A stretch of 53,003 bases of DNA, taken from an uncultured Lachnospiraceae bacterium. Its GTDB lineage: Bacteria > Bacillota > Clostridia > Lachnospirales > Lachnospiraceae. The notes under the pieces were generated by a model. The model searched no databases and was not told the origin of the DNA. It saw nothing but the letters and a program-made list of their open reading frames with translations. Positions within the stretch are counted from its first letter, which is position 1. Every line of letters starts with the position of its first letter. A program made the translations under genes and the position numbers. The stretch spans positions 1-53,003 of the forward strand of contig CAMWCA010000020.1 in assembly GCA_947172705.1 (NCBI GenBank). Direction: 5' to 3'. Positions 45,101-51,403 of this stretch are shown here, piece after piece.

Positions 45101-47699
45101 TATCTTGCGCCGTGACCTGGAGCTTGCCGTTTTTGGTCTTTACCACTGCCGCCGTGGCTTTCTTTCCGTTGTACATTTCCGTGGTGGGATTCTGCATCAC
45201 TCCCCACACGAAACCGCTTTCCGTGATGGTTTCTCCGCCTGTATATTTCAACGTGGCATCAAAGTTCACGCTGTCCTTCCCGCTTCCGTTGGCCACAGTC
45301 ACCTCTGAAAGCTCCAGCGGAAGCGGAACCACTGTCACCTTTAACCTTGCCACCGCATCCTGATGTCCCTCCTGATGCGCCCGGTAAAGAACGGTATAGG
45401 TTCCCGGAATGTTTGTTTTAACCGCCTGCTTATCATAAGTTACCGTTCCCACAGAATTTATGATCTTGTCAAGATACCAATCTTCCTCCAATACGCTGTC
45501 CTCTAAAACCGTTACAGGCGCAGTGGTCAAAGTGATCTTGGGTATTCCCACCACTACGGCATCGATCTGCTTCACTTCCGAAATGCCGCCTTCCGGGGAT
45601 ACCGCATAATAATCTATCTTCGTAGGTCCGTCGGGCATGTCCTCCGGAGGCGTTACCGGCACGGTAAAGTTTCCGTTTTCATCCGCAATACCTGTAAATT
45701 CTTCTCCTCCCACAGAGATGCAGACTGTGTTCCCCGGATCTGATTCCCCTGTAAAGACAATCTCCTGCCCGGGTCTTAACACAGGGTCACGATTGCTCAA
45801 TGTGGGCGCATCAGGCATGGGCGGCTGCTCTCCCACCCCAATGAGTATATAGCGGCTCCACTTCGCACCCGGCGCTACAGTGTCCTCCCAGGACCATGCC
45901 ATGCCGCTGTCCTTATCATAAACCCAGGATCTGTCCGACAGATTGGTGAAAACATTCTTTTTCCGTTCTGAATAATGTCCATACCACAATGCATTGGCGG
46001 TAGGCGCTATCAGATTAAAGGCATACTGATTCTTGGGTTCTCCGTTCATGGTCAGCCCATTGGCGCTTCCCGTTACCGGCGCATAATCGTTATTCCCGAT
46101 CATAACGTCCGCATAGGTGCCCAGCTTAAAATTCCGGGACTCCGACCCACGGTTTTCCACCGTGTATTTGACCATTGCATATCTGCCTCTGTGCACCAGA
46201 GAAACCTCTACTTCTCCGTAAAGAGAGCTTCCCATTGCATTTTCTCCGTTGCTGTTCCAGTTTATCTCTTTACCTTCCACGCTGGACATGGTTCCATATC
46301 CCGCATCCGCATAAGTGGTCCTGATAATGTTCCCCTCGTCTATTCCCTCTATGTTAAAATTTCTTCCCATGGTATATCTGAGATAATCGCTTTCCTCTCC
46401 CATTGAATTCGCCATGGTCATAATACCGAAATTCTCGATCTGCCAGTCGTCCTCTCCCCGAGCCGTATAACGGACCCCATCCTTTTGAACGACACATCTG
46501 TACTGCCAGGTATACCAGTCTTCCTTGCTCACCAAAAGCTCCGGCTCGTCCCATTCAAGGTCGTACCACTCTTCCCCTGTCCAGAGCTCCCATGCATAGT
46601 CTTCATAAGACTCTTTCAGATAGTAAACCATATCCGAGGAATCTTCCTCCGAAGGGCGCATCAGCAGTTCGATCTCCCCTCCGTCCACAAGATCCGTCAC
46701 ATGTACAAGAATTTCAGGCAGACTGACGCCCTCCCCAAGGACATATTCCTCCGGAAGCACAGGCGTAAAATAATAATCGCCGATCTGCTCTCCATCATAA
46801 ACGGGCGTACTTTCCCATGTCACCTCTATCTGCAGGGATTGCACCGATTCTTCCTCCGCCATCCCTTCTTCCACTATTTCATCGGATGACTCCGCTGCCA
46901 GAACGGTCATGGGTTCCCACATTTCCACAAAACTTCTTGCCAGAGACCCTAAAACCCACAGATCCTCTTCTCCCTCTTCCCGATTCTCCTCCGAAAGATC
47001 CTCTTTTGTTTTTTCTTCTTCCTCCGGATTCTGATCAGGCGTTTCTTCTCCAGTTTCGTCCGGTTCCTGGGTGGGCGTTTCTTCCCCGCTTCCCTCCGGC
47101 GTCTGGACAGGCGTTTCTTCCCCGGTTTCTCCTGGTGTCCGGGTGGGCGTTTCCTCCCCGGTTTCGCCCGGCGTCTGGGTGGGCGTCTCTTCTTCTATTA
47201 CGCCTGGCGTCTGGGTGGGCGCTTCTTCCCCGCTTCCCTCCGGCGTTTGAGTGGGCGTCTCTTCCTCTATCTCCGGTGACTGCGTAGGAACTTCCACCGG
47301 CACACCTGTTGGTGTGAGAGTAGGTGAACTTACAGGGGTGACCATTGGTGAGGCTGCAGGCGTTTCCGAAACCATCGGCGTCTTTGAAGCCATAGGTGTC
47401 TTTGAAGCCACTGGCGATTTTGACGCCATTGCCTTCCCCGGTTCCTCCTTGCTCTCATGGCACTCTACACTTAAGGCTATGGGAAGGGCAAGCTCTTCCA
47501 GGGGCGTACCCACACAGACCGTCTGTTCCCGCACCTCTTCCTCCAGCCCTTCAAAAGCAGTTATCTCTATGGAAACCTCCTCCCGCTTTTCCCTTGCAAA
47601 GGCGATTTGCCCCCCCCCGGAAAAATCAGGGCATAGCTCCATCAACATACAAAAACACAAAATTCCTGCCAAAGCACGACTTTTTTTCTTAATGTTCAT
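36156..47699 (-). CDS. Giant multidomain surface protein (3847 aa) with a C-terminal membrane anchor
   Basis: A signal peptide (about 1-36) contains a G9-encoded Gly-Gly-Gly. It is followed by a Ser/Thr/Pro stalk with seven 12-residue EETPTQTPGETG repeats (about 146-229), a large region of unclear fold, a Calx-beta-like domain (about 900-970, FRTVNGSAVGGTHF), many Ig-like repeats with DKTAP/DAAGN motifs, four Listeria-Bacteroides repeats (near 2035, 2110, 2680 and 3260), and two tandem modules of about 590 residues (from about 2177 and 2768) that are clear divergent copies. The C-terminus has the FSTYAILYA pre-anchor domain, a membrane segment (about 3815-3838) and a basic RRK tail, without an LPxTG motif. 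It probably reaches out from the cell as an adhesin. GGAAGGAGAG precedes the ATG. The orphan LytTR gene lies just upstream. Confidence 0.9.
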   Translation of the reverse strand: MNIKKKSRALAGILCFCMLMELCPDFSGGGQIAFAREKREEVSIEITAFEGLEEEVREQTVCVGTPLEELALPIALSVECHESKEEPGKAMASKSPVASKTPMASKTPMVSETPAASPMVTPVSSPTLTPTGVPVEVPTQSPEIEEETPTQTPEGSGEEAPTQTPGVIEEETPTQTPGETGEETPTRTPGETGEETPVQTPEGSGEETPTQEPDETGEETPDQNPEEEEKTKEDLSEENREEGEEDLWVLGSLARSFVEMWEPMTVLAAESSDEIVEEGMAEEESVQSLQIEVTWESTPVYDGEQIGDYYFTPVLPEEYVLGEGVSLPEILVHVTDLVDGGEIELLMRPSEEDSSDMVYYLKESYEDYAWELWTGEEWYDLEWDEPELLVSKEDWYTWQYRCVVQKDGVRYTARGEDDWQIENFGIMTMANSMGEESDYLRYTMGRNFNIEGIDEGNIIRTTYADAGYGTMSSVEGKEINWNSNGENAMGSSLYGEVEVSLVHRGRYAMVKYTVENRGSESRNFKLGTYADVMIGNNDYAPVTGSANGLTMNGEPKNQYAFNLIAPTANALWYGHYSERKKNVFTNLSDRSWVYDKDSGMAWSWEDTVAPGAKWSRYILIGVGEQPPMPDAPTLSNRDPVLRPGQEIVFTGESDPGNTVCISVGGEEFTGIADENGNFTVPVTPPEDMPDGPTKIDYYAVSPEGGISEVKQIDAVVVGIPKITLTTAPVTVLEDSVLEEDWYLDKIINSVGTVTYDKQAVKTNIPGTYTVLYRAHQEGHQDAVARLKVTVVPLPLELSEVTVANGSGKDSVNFDATLKYTGGETITESGFVWGVMQNPTTEMYNGKKATAAVVKTKNGKLQVTAQDIADGVNYYVRAYVGTVDGKIYYSQQKRFDLAGKEYGTFTIKNNGDNKFTVSRTGGSEGEQTVYFRTVNGSAVGGTHFTHQAGSLTFRDGETSKEITIAEKSVTAVYGSRAATAFSNADRTYQVEIYRVEGGAELGSDKKATRTMAKDSGYTIDRSLYTTAKSKTENPGDSIKWVADRSNCSDGDIFLVNNRNKNDNPLIINGSVQTYESKTLQRNFSTSVSLASVGGYSDNQRIYLGGTAGNFLYRQRLVATEQDDAWEHIWIGDHIPAAANMNNTVGAQYTNYAISLSGDATEQERMGTGLYTASFSLGSGSSTFYFPNVNHNNGSEYVNNSASDGRPNHVRADNCLSYSGNTWVKLPISGVAYAYYGASGKKEDIWYVNQVENFVLPYDEKEPQIIGVAPMANSVYRGGEEFTVSLIFDEIVDGPNSTNISQTGVYVTLGSGTSIQCSYSGGVNTNVLYFTGTVPQNAPESASGLKLGDLINFGNIRDMCVSNASTTAGKGSSSLSTNLSCDNKGPSLSITNQSNANGIAKGTVTAVNADELTYAWSKSAALPVKGWQTCTNGQTLTSRPEGTGKYYLHVMGTYNVTGKSAHTYAEYTFASGSGAGVLPELTLSTDNSNWARSRSIALTRTPSSASVTVKTPSGATSSLASGATSYTATENGNYTFTLTSNGETVVKSISVSKIDRTNPGASVSGPAVKTQSENVTLTVNPFDEGGSGVKSVTGTWTVTRNGVAQSTAAATLTKQADGSYQAKTPGQAGYQYTYRLNVTVTDNAGNQGTKSSDTYTVLLKAPVITVNKTSGSNKGDVYSYTVNANGNTITQIQLPDGSVTDKLSGSFTLTAPGTYYVIVSDQAGHVVRSSAMTVAEDVDGDPPEIRLYQPDEDWTNQDTEIKVNIYEVSQITSANWECESGTWGILAYNKETDTAYEGSFLAPENGEITVTVYDSKGNVGTASITVSNIDKTAPLMELELKAEPNAVTGWYLTSIPVNLSWKDGENGTEGGEASGIKSVEYGWVTSKEGNHEGLKAFTQAEIAKGSGSITLTENGIGYLYCKAVDYAGNVKEVYSEQIKKDATARSLTITGPDKGVSAKEGLSLHIRSAAFGPSGGYITVRKSTEATEKKILDQHGSGRLEADYQITGDGVYYISCYTYANDKPAVYTKYVRKVTFNSQGGSAVEPQLIWTRLGSDSASSDVQCKVAKPADPTLTGHTFGGWYTDQECTSAFDFNTQVKANTTLYAKWTANTYRVSYHLEGYTPEAVYTSYTYGKGLTLPVLERDSYVFDGWYQDENCKGDKHTAISKTQTGDQAFYARWKDVTAPSIAAVLSDGSEGSSWYREENCPSIDLQYSDNEGVTQILLSIDQGEFKPLTGFTTGKPTQTATKGSYRDLLEGEHTYTFKAVDAAGNEKVTQSVKVKLDTEKPVLGEITYDEKAVHFLDWIIGKNSLVITIPVSEEGSGTKELTCTVTPAGGEAENRRIKLTGAMGVQKAELVLEADWKGTVTNITCVDEAGNQADSKSVSNERGGVIVENAAPGIRITQADLTDPDHPKAGEALSEEYYEEADIPTLYVEVTDDGGSGITSGIASIAYTISGTPYEVQGEFEDALKGTHSFVISLQGQAGIVGVAVTAKDRAGNSAREAVIVKLKGQERKPSAQISYPEDKITNLVHGETYEVQIEGGASKICVADAEGKIAIEEEWTGNTILIVKKGDGEHTHDSEPQEISIEERPKALDTEREITVTPEIAKGAEDAQIKITITVDHGDMEYSTDGGKTWTPVPEDKVILDLGPGDVQIRDKATEDRPHGEEAVVTIAESDVTITASFDPNGQSVHWAPADQKGKTYSDLLTKPEDPIRAGYEFEGWYRDASGKNKWDFKEDTVGSAIDREDYQVDEINRNITVTLYAKWRDVAPPALKAELAEGKDTGKWHQELSALLTYSDNVGVTELYVKVDQGENILLTGLPTGDDTVSEATGNYTLTLEGSHTYRFYAIDAAGNGTWSKTLTGKLDATAPVWGEVSYNEGYTNIWNWIMRKESLIISIPIREEGSGVKQVDYVLTPEGGTPERKQAKVLAGSGAEGLTAEITVDADFKGTVTEIRATDHAGNVSLAKDVNAEGNGVLTEKNKPVITILADCYPTDPTAATQPQGVALSDAYYETAPNLIVKVKDDDGCLSSGLKSVSWKVNNGGRQQEEGGFDDAMKGEYSFVMGNLGGRTGTVSVTIYAQDQAGNTEEMAVILRIKGQEETPEIKVDYQENKLVGLIPGDPYLINDGIEGLKLYTADEEGKITLEDPWAGKELLIIKKGDGENTSDSEAQILNIAERPQAPELTPDGKRDESVKNKKDGSLTFLQTGIEYSIDGGKSWKQVEGNQIPGLAAGEVRVRIAASETAPWGEEYVTEIQEGRTLTVTFETNGGAAVTAIEGKAYHDRIEKPADPVKSGYVFDGWYREADFRNKWRFAHEQEADRMEDDLLLYGKWILREEMPNPDIDREKEQFTGLTPGAEYLIDGETVTASREGTIPVKEEYLGKSIEVTKKGDGDHRADSEPCLIFLPQRPSAPTGITATGESAQNAKDGKLTGLDNTMEYRKAGSDQWISVKEDTLTGLAPGEYEVRYKATEDSFASSGVMLEISSYKEEEKPKPTDPPGQEQPGQEEKPGDHGDSSSGSGGSTDDDDSAESGGQTLRPGSVKEEKKEAGLTGSISTEIEKGKEDKVKNGSGQSMKEPGKEASGSDRGVSSTEDNTVKEAGGGETVPYQEIKGKPVTESVQVSYGKGRIHIMVESLDENRETTGNIITGVILTSFDNVLDATLTKEEQSRADAGADVTVRLVVTKLEQQVPEKDKGEMEDAVGQLSSEYPGLSMGAYIDISVEKKIGEGEWLKLRELNEELEISLDIPEDLQQEDAVYWVLRNHEGSCQLLEDQDQEPETITIRTKLFSTYAILYAIGYGAGEQGGSPGFFGHGGYWIILVVGGMLLLLLLLILLGRRKSSREEEN
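47013..47264 (-). repeat. Seven imperfect 36-bp tandem repeats in the stalk of the giant protein
   Basis: Each unit encodes 12 residues of the type EETPTQTPGETG; variants replace the last four residues (EGSG, GVIE, DETG). All units keep the frame, so copy-number change would lengthen or shorten the stalk without breaking the protein. Confidence 0.8.
47610..47618 (-). repeat. Homopolymer G9 tract in the signal-peptide region of the giant protein
   Basis: Nine C on the plus strand encode Gly-Gly-Gly around residues 28-30. Nine keeps the frame open; gain or loss of one base would end translation early. It is the longest G/C run noticed in the window. Confidence 0.8.
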
Positions 47700-47740
47700 A
47701 AAATCTCTCCTTCCAAAAACAGTTCTTCTGGATAATTGTA

Positions 47741-47811
47741 AATATATACTAGCATTACAAAGAAAAACTTACTATTTTATGGGACATTTTGTGTTTTTTC
47801 AGGGATATTTT
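47741..47811 (-). promoter_or_regulatory. Promoter of the giant gene with GGGAyATTTT direct repeats
   Basis: GGGACATTTT (47781-47790) and GGGATATTTT (47802-47811) are direct repeats 21 bp apart, within TTTATGGGACA and TTTCAGGGATA. A -10 TATATT on the minus strand (47741-47746) lies about 30 bases downstream, with no good -35. The arrangement matches the one before the second surface gene at 27175-27239. Confidence 0.6.
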
Positions 47812-47820
47812 AACTACGTT

Positions 47821-47853
47821 AAAAAATGCCGAAGAGCATACCACTCTTCGGCA
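47821..47853 (-). terminator. Terminator of the orphan LytTR gene
   Basis: A TGCCGAAGAG/CTCTTCGGCA stem is followed on the minus strand by TTTTTT. It lies between the regulator gene and the giant-gene promoter, so the giant gene needs its own promoter. Confidence 0.9.
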
Positions 47854-47890
47854 CAATATAACTTATCAGATTTTCAATTGACTTTTTGTC

Positions 47891-47937
47891 GGTATAATGC
47901 CGTGGGCAATGCCTGGCATAATGTCGTGGGTAACGCC
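47891..47937. repeat. Two 23-bp tandem copies (24-bp period) after the orphan LytTR gene
   Basis: GGyATAATGyCGTGGGyAAyGCC occurs at 47891-47913 and 47915-47937. The four differences are all C/T changes. It lies between the stop codon at 47956 and the terminator. Confidence 0.6.
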
Positions 47938-47955
47938 GTCCCACCCCTGCACTTT

Positions 47956-48678
47956 CTATTCACGTGAAAGCGCAAAGTACTGCTTCATGGAAGACGCACA
48001 AAACCGTCGGCTGACAGGAAAAACCCTGCCATCGTCCATTTTCACCTCTCCTTTTGAAAACTCCCCCACATGTTCCAAGTTGATCAGATAGCTATTGTGA
48101 CATTTGCAGAAGCATCTGCCTGAAACCTCCTGCTCCAGCTTGGAAAGAGCACCGTTCCATTCCAGAGTCTTCTGGTTTTTCAGGTGAAGGCACACGCGGT
48201 GAGAAACCGCTTCCAAAGCATAAATCTCCTGATAAGGAATGGAGATCGGTATGCCCCCGATCTTCAAATTCAACAGGGTTTTCAAAAAGCGCTCTCTGTA
48301 ATCTTTGATAATCAGCTGCTCCATCTTTTCCCAGTCTACCGGTTTCAATCGATAACAAAGGGGCTTTGTATCAAAACACTCAAACACGAAATCTGCATAA
48401 AACGTAAGATAAATAATGCTGCATTCCGTTAACTTCCATCTGAGATCCCTTGCCAGCTCTATCCCGTTTATTTCCCCATATTCCACATCCAGCAGCAAAA
48501 GCTGACACTCCTCCGGTCTCACCAGCAATTCTTCTTTCAACTCTTCCGGATCCTGATATACCGTCAGCGCAAAATCCATTTGTTCTACCAGACCATAATT
48601 TGTCATAATCCGCCTGACCTGTTCCTCTGCCTGTTGTAAAAATAATCTGTCGTCATCACCAATTACGATCTGATACAT
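47956..48678 (-). CDS. Orphan LytTR-family response regulator upstream of the giant surface gene
   Basis: 240 residues: receiver domain with acidic cluster GDDD near the N-terminus, phospho-acceptor Asp64 in LLLLDVEYG, and YRLKPV with the conserved Lys; LytTR domain at about 140-235 (EIYALEAVSHRVCLHL and RCFCKCHNSYLINLEHV). No kinase gene is adjacent, so it may be served by the kinase at 34003 or one elsewhere. It lies 256 bases upstream of the giant gene on the same strand, and the GGGAyAnTT repeats before two surface genes are the best candidates for its binding sites. Confidence 0.92.
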   Translation of the reverse strand: MYQIVIGDDDRLFLQQAEEQVRRIMTNYGLVEQMDFALTVYQDPEELKEELLVRPEECQLLLLDVEYGEINGIELARDLRWKLTECSIIYLTFYADFVFECFDTKPLCYRLKPVDWEKMEQLIIKDYRERFLKTLLNLKIGGIPISIPYQEIYALEAVSHRVCLHLKNQKTLEWNGALSKLEQEVSGRCFCKCHNSYLINLEHVGEFSKGEVKMDDGRVFPVSRRFCASSMKQYFALSRE

Positions 48679-48707
48679 GGGGCTACACCTCTTCCTATTT
48701 TAAATTC

Positions 48708-48737
48708 AGTATAGCATAATTGGGAAATTTTCGCCAA
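48708..48737 (-). promoter_or_regulatory. Promoter of the orphan LytTR gene with a single GGGAAATTTT half-site
   Basis: On the minus strand -35 TTGGCG (48732-48737) and -10 TATACT (48708-48713) are 18 bp apart. The plus-strand GGGAAATTTT at 48722-48731 differs by one base from the giant-gene repeat and sits in the spacer, which could allow autoregulation. Confidence 0.5.
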
Positions 48738-48782
48738 TAATAAGTCCGTAAAATGTTCGTTAGGAAAAAATTGGTTTATCGT

Positions 48783-49721
48783 TTAGAAATTCTTCCAACA
48801 CTGTTCTTTCATAAAGCTGTATATCATATCCACATTTTTTCCCTCATAAAACGCTACAAGAAGTTTCTTGAACTCCGGCACTTTTTTCTCCGGTATCACC
48901 AGAAACCCCATTCCATGGGCAATCAGATAGTGATTTGCGAAAAGGACGGATGCGCGCTTGTTTCCATCCAAAAATACCTGTGTTTTCATGCAGTATAAAC
49001 ATAACTCAATTGCAATATCTATTTCCTGTTTTTTCCGCCCTGCTATTTCAGAAATTTGTTCCCTCACTGTCATTTCCACAGGAAGCGGCGGGATATAACT
49101 GGTACCTCCAATGGTAACCGGTACACCTCTGATCCTTCCTCCATCATAAAAGAACCCCTCATTTACAATTTTGGCAATATGACACAACATATAATAGTTC
49201 GTTTCACTTTGGATCACATCCTCGTCTAATATAAATTCCCATGCATGTTTTAAATTTAAAATTTTCTGAACATCCGATGCTGATACCCCATTTACTATTC
49301 CATTCTCTATGATTTCCTCTGTTTGAGGAAAAGAGGTCGCCACACCCTCTAATATTGCCTGATCGTAAATATTAGCCTTCATATTTGCTCTGGCAAATTC
49401 CAGATTTTCCCTCACTCTTCCGGAAAGTTCTTTTTCTTCATAACCTAATAACGCCAGTTTTTTATTGATGCGGCGAATACCTTTATTCAGCTCTCTTGCC
49501 TCTTTGGCGTTGCGTAAAAGCAATTGATATAACGCATCCGAATACACATCAACATAGGTGGATTTGAGTTTTCCGGCAACACGCTTTCTTATATACAAAT
49601 ATTGACTGCCGTCTTGCTCTTTGATCTCAGGACTTCCGTCATAAGGCAAAAGATTCAGCCTTGCCTGCAAATCCGCTCTCTGCTGTAATAATTCCTGTAT
49701 CTCAAAAAAATTGCCCGACAT
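48783..49721 (-). CDS. Fic-domain protein with the catalytic His replaced by Gln
   Basis: 312 residues. An N-terminal coiled-coil-like helical region (about 5-110) is followed by a Fic fold. The core motif normally reads HPFxDGNKR; here it is TQVFLDGNKRAS with Gln248 where the base that drives AMP transfer should be. The nucleotide-binding GNKR part is intact. A TEEIIENG stretch (about 135-142) resembles the inhibitory (S/T)xxxE(G/N) helix of Fic proteins. The enzyme may therefore not AMPylate, or may use another chemistry. It is a single gene with no antitoxin neighbour and a monocistronic setting between the LytTR gene and a remnant ATPase. Confidence 0.88.
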   Translation of the reverse strand: MSGNFFEIQELLQQRADLQARLNLLPYDGSPEIKEQDGSQYLYIRKRVAGKLKSTYVDVYSDALYQLLLRNAKEARELNKGIRRINKKLALLGYEEKELSGRVRENLEFARANMKANIYDQAILEGVATSFPQTEEIIENGIVNGVSASDVQKILNLKHAWEFILDEDVIQSETNYYMLCHIAKIVNEGFFYDGGRIRGVPVTIGGTSYIPPLPVEMTVREQISEIAGRKKQEIDIAIELCLYCMKTQVFLDGNKRASVLFANHYLIAHGMGFLVIPEKKVPEFKKLLVAFYEGKNVDMIYSFMKEQCWKNF

Positions 49722-49884
49722 CTCTCCACTCCTCCATATAGGGAACTTTTATAGGGTAAATATTATCAAATTGTTCCCTATATTTCAATATGATTAGAAT
49801 AATTGGTAAAATATGTATAATCAGTTTTAAATATATTTAAATCTATTTTCAAAATTCTACTTCTTTTTAAATAAATTTAATTCT

Positions 49885-50139
49885 TTGTGTGTCATCCATA
49901 ATATCAGTACTTTTATTACCGGTTCAAACTCAAAGCTTTTATCCGGCAAACTTGCCACACACTTAAACGGAAGAACCTTGTCATTCCGCATCATGCCCTT
50001 TTGCTTTAAAGAATTCATTACCTTTCATAAAGAAAATGCGGAGCATATTTACATTGGAAGTGAACTTCCTGAAGAATACACGGAATCAGAAAGCAGAAAA
50101 ATGCAAAATATGGATGGTATAGATATGGTATCTGTATGA
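49885..50139 (+). pseudogene. Remnant of an AAA_14/DUF4143-type ATPase
   Basis: Only a short piece is recognisable: STFITGSNSKLLSGKLATHLNGRTLSFRIMPFCFKEF, which matches the segment after Walker B in AAA_14-type ATPases (ITGSNS-LLS-ELAT-L-GR---..-L-P-SF-E). No Walker A, Walker B or DUF4143 domain follows, and there is no ribosome site. The tail after about residue 55 (ELPEEYTESESRKMQNMDGID) is of unknown origin and may be another fragment. The surrounding 49.75-50.25 kb is AT-rich and otherwise empty. Confidence 0.55.
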
Positions 50140-50144
50140 TATTC

Positions 50145-50204
50145 AGGCAATAAAAAAAGAAATGAGCAAGCCGTAGTAAGATGTACGGTGAAAACCCATT
50201 TCTT
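50145..50204 (-). terminator. Terminator downstream of glf
   Basis: AAGAAATG (50157-50164) pairs with CATTTCTT (50197-50204) around an inner CCGTA/TACGG stem. On the minus strand the stem is followed by TTTTTTTATTG, about 60 bases after the glf stop. Confidence 0.7.
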
Positions 50205-50261
50205 ATTGTCAATAATAAGCCATTTCTTCCGTCCTGTCAATCCCTGATTTGGATTTAACTC

Positions 50262-51403
50262 CTACCGCCTTCCCTCAAGCTCCGCTTCCGCTCTGTCCAG
50301 CGCGCTTGCAATCACCGCATCCATGTCATAATATTTATATTCCCCAAGGTGTCCTCCAAAAAGCACCCTCTCTTCCCTGTCCGCCAGTTCCTTATACTGT
50401 GCATATAATCTGCCGTTTTTCTCATCATTCACCGGATAGTAGGGTTCGTCCCCTTTCTTCCACTCCGAAGAATATTCGCGGCTGATAACCGTTTTCTCAA
50501 GCTCGCCGCCCTGATCATCCCTGCCGAACTCAAACCATTTATGCTCGATAATCCTGATCCAGGGTGTCTCCCTGTCAGTATAATTTACCGCCGCATTTCC
50601 CTGAAAATTGGGTTCGTCCAGCACTTCCGTCTCAAACCGAACCGAACGATATTCCAACGTGCCTAACCGGTAACCAAAATAAGCGTCAACAGGTCCCGTA
50701 TAAATGATTTTCTCAGCCAGAGAGTCCAGCCTTTCCTTATTCTCCAGATAATCTGTGCTCAGGCGAACCTCGATTCCCTCTAACAGTTTTCCCATCATTT
50801 TCGTATACCCGCTCATGGGAATCCCCTGATAAAGCGCATTGAAATAATTATTATCATAGGTCAGCCGAACAGGAAGCCTCTTAATGATAAAAGCAGGAAG
50901 CTCCCTGCAGGGACGTCCCCACTGTTTTTCTGTATAACCTTTGATCAGCTTTTCATATATGTCCGTACCTACCAGAGAAATCGCCTGCTCTTCCAGATTC
51001 CCGGGTTCTGTGATCCCCGCTGCCTTCTTCTGCTCTTCTATTTTAGCCGCCGCTTCTTCCGGCGTCACCACGCCCCACATTTTATTAAAGGTATACATAT
51101 TAAAGGGCAGAGAATACAATTCGCCATGATAATTGGCAATGGGAGAATTTGTAAAACGATTAAACTCCGCAAACTGCGTGATATACGCCCATACCTTCTT
51201 ATTATTCGTATGGAAAATGTGCGCTCCGTACTTATGCACATGAATTCCCTCAACCTCTTCCGTATAGACGTTTCCTCCTATGTGGGAACGCTTGTCAATT
51301 ACCAGAACCTTTTTCCCGCCTTTACCGCTTCCCGTGCGAATACCGCTCCGTATAAGCCGGCTCCTACTATCAGATAATCATACTTTTCTGTTTTTACTGA
51401 CAT
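50262..51403 (-). pseudogene. glf: UDP-galactopyranose mutase, frameshifted near the 5' end
   Basis: Glf is a flavoprotein that turns UDP-galactopyranose into UDP-galactofuranose for cell-surface glycans. The first 33 codons (from ATG 51403, after GGAGG) read MSVKTEKYDYLIVGAGLYGA with the FAD-binding GxGxxG, then pass into a stop after AGKRFW. The following frame continues DKRSHIGGN...VHKYGAHIFHTNNKKVW to 50262 and carries all later family motifs (the Arg, Tyr and Trp substrate residues of WGRPCRELPAFIIKRLPVR and YTGPVDAYFGYRLG). One missing A in an AAAAA run (about 51309-51315) explains the break; restoring it gives a normal protein of about 380 residues. No other glycan genes are adjacent. 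Confidence 0.85.
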
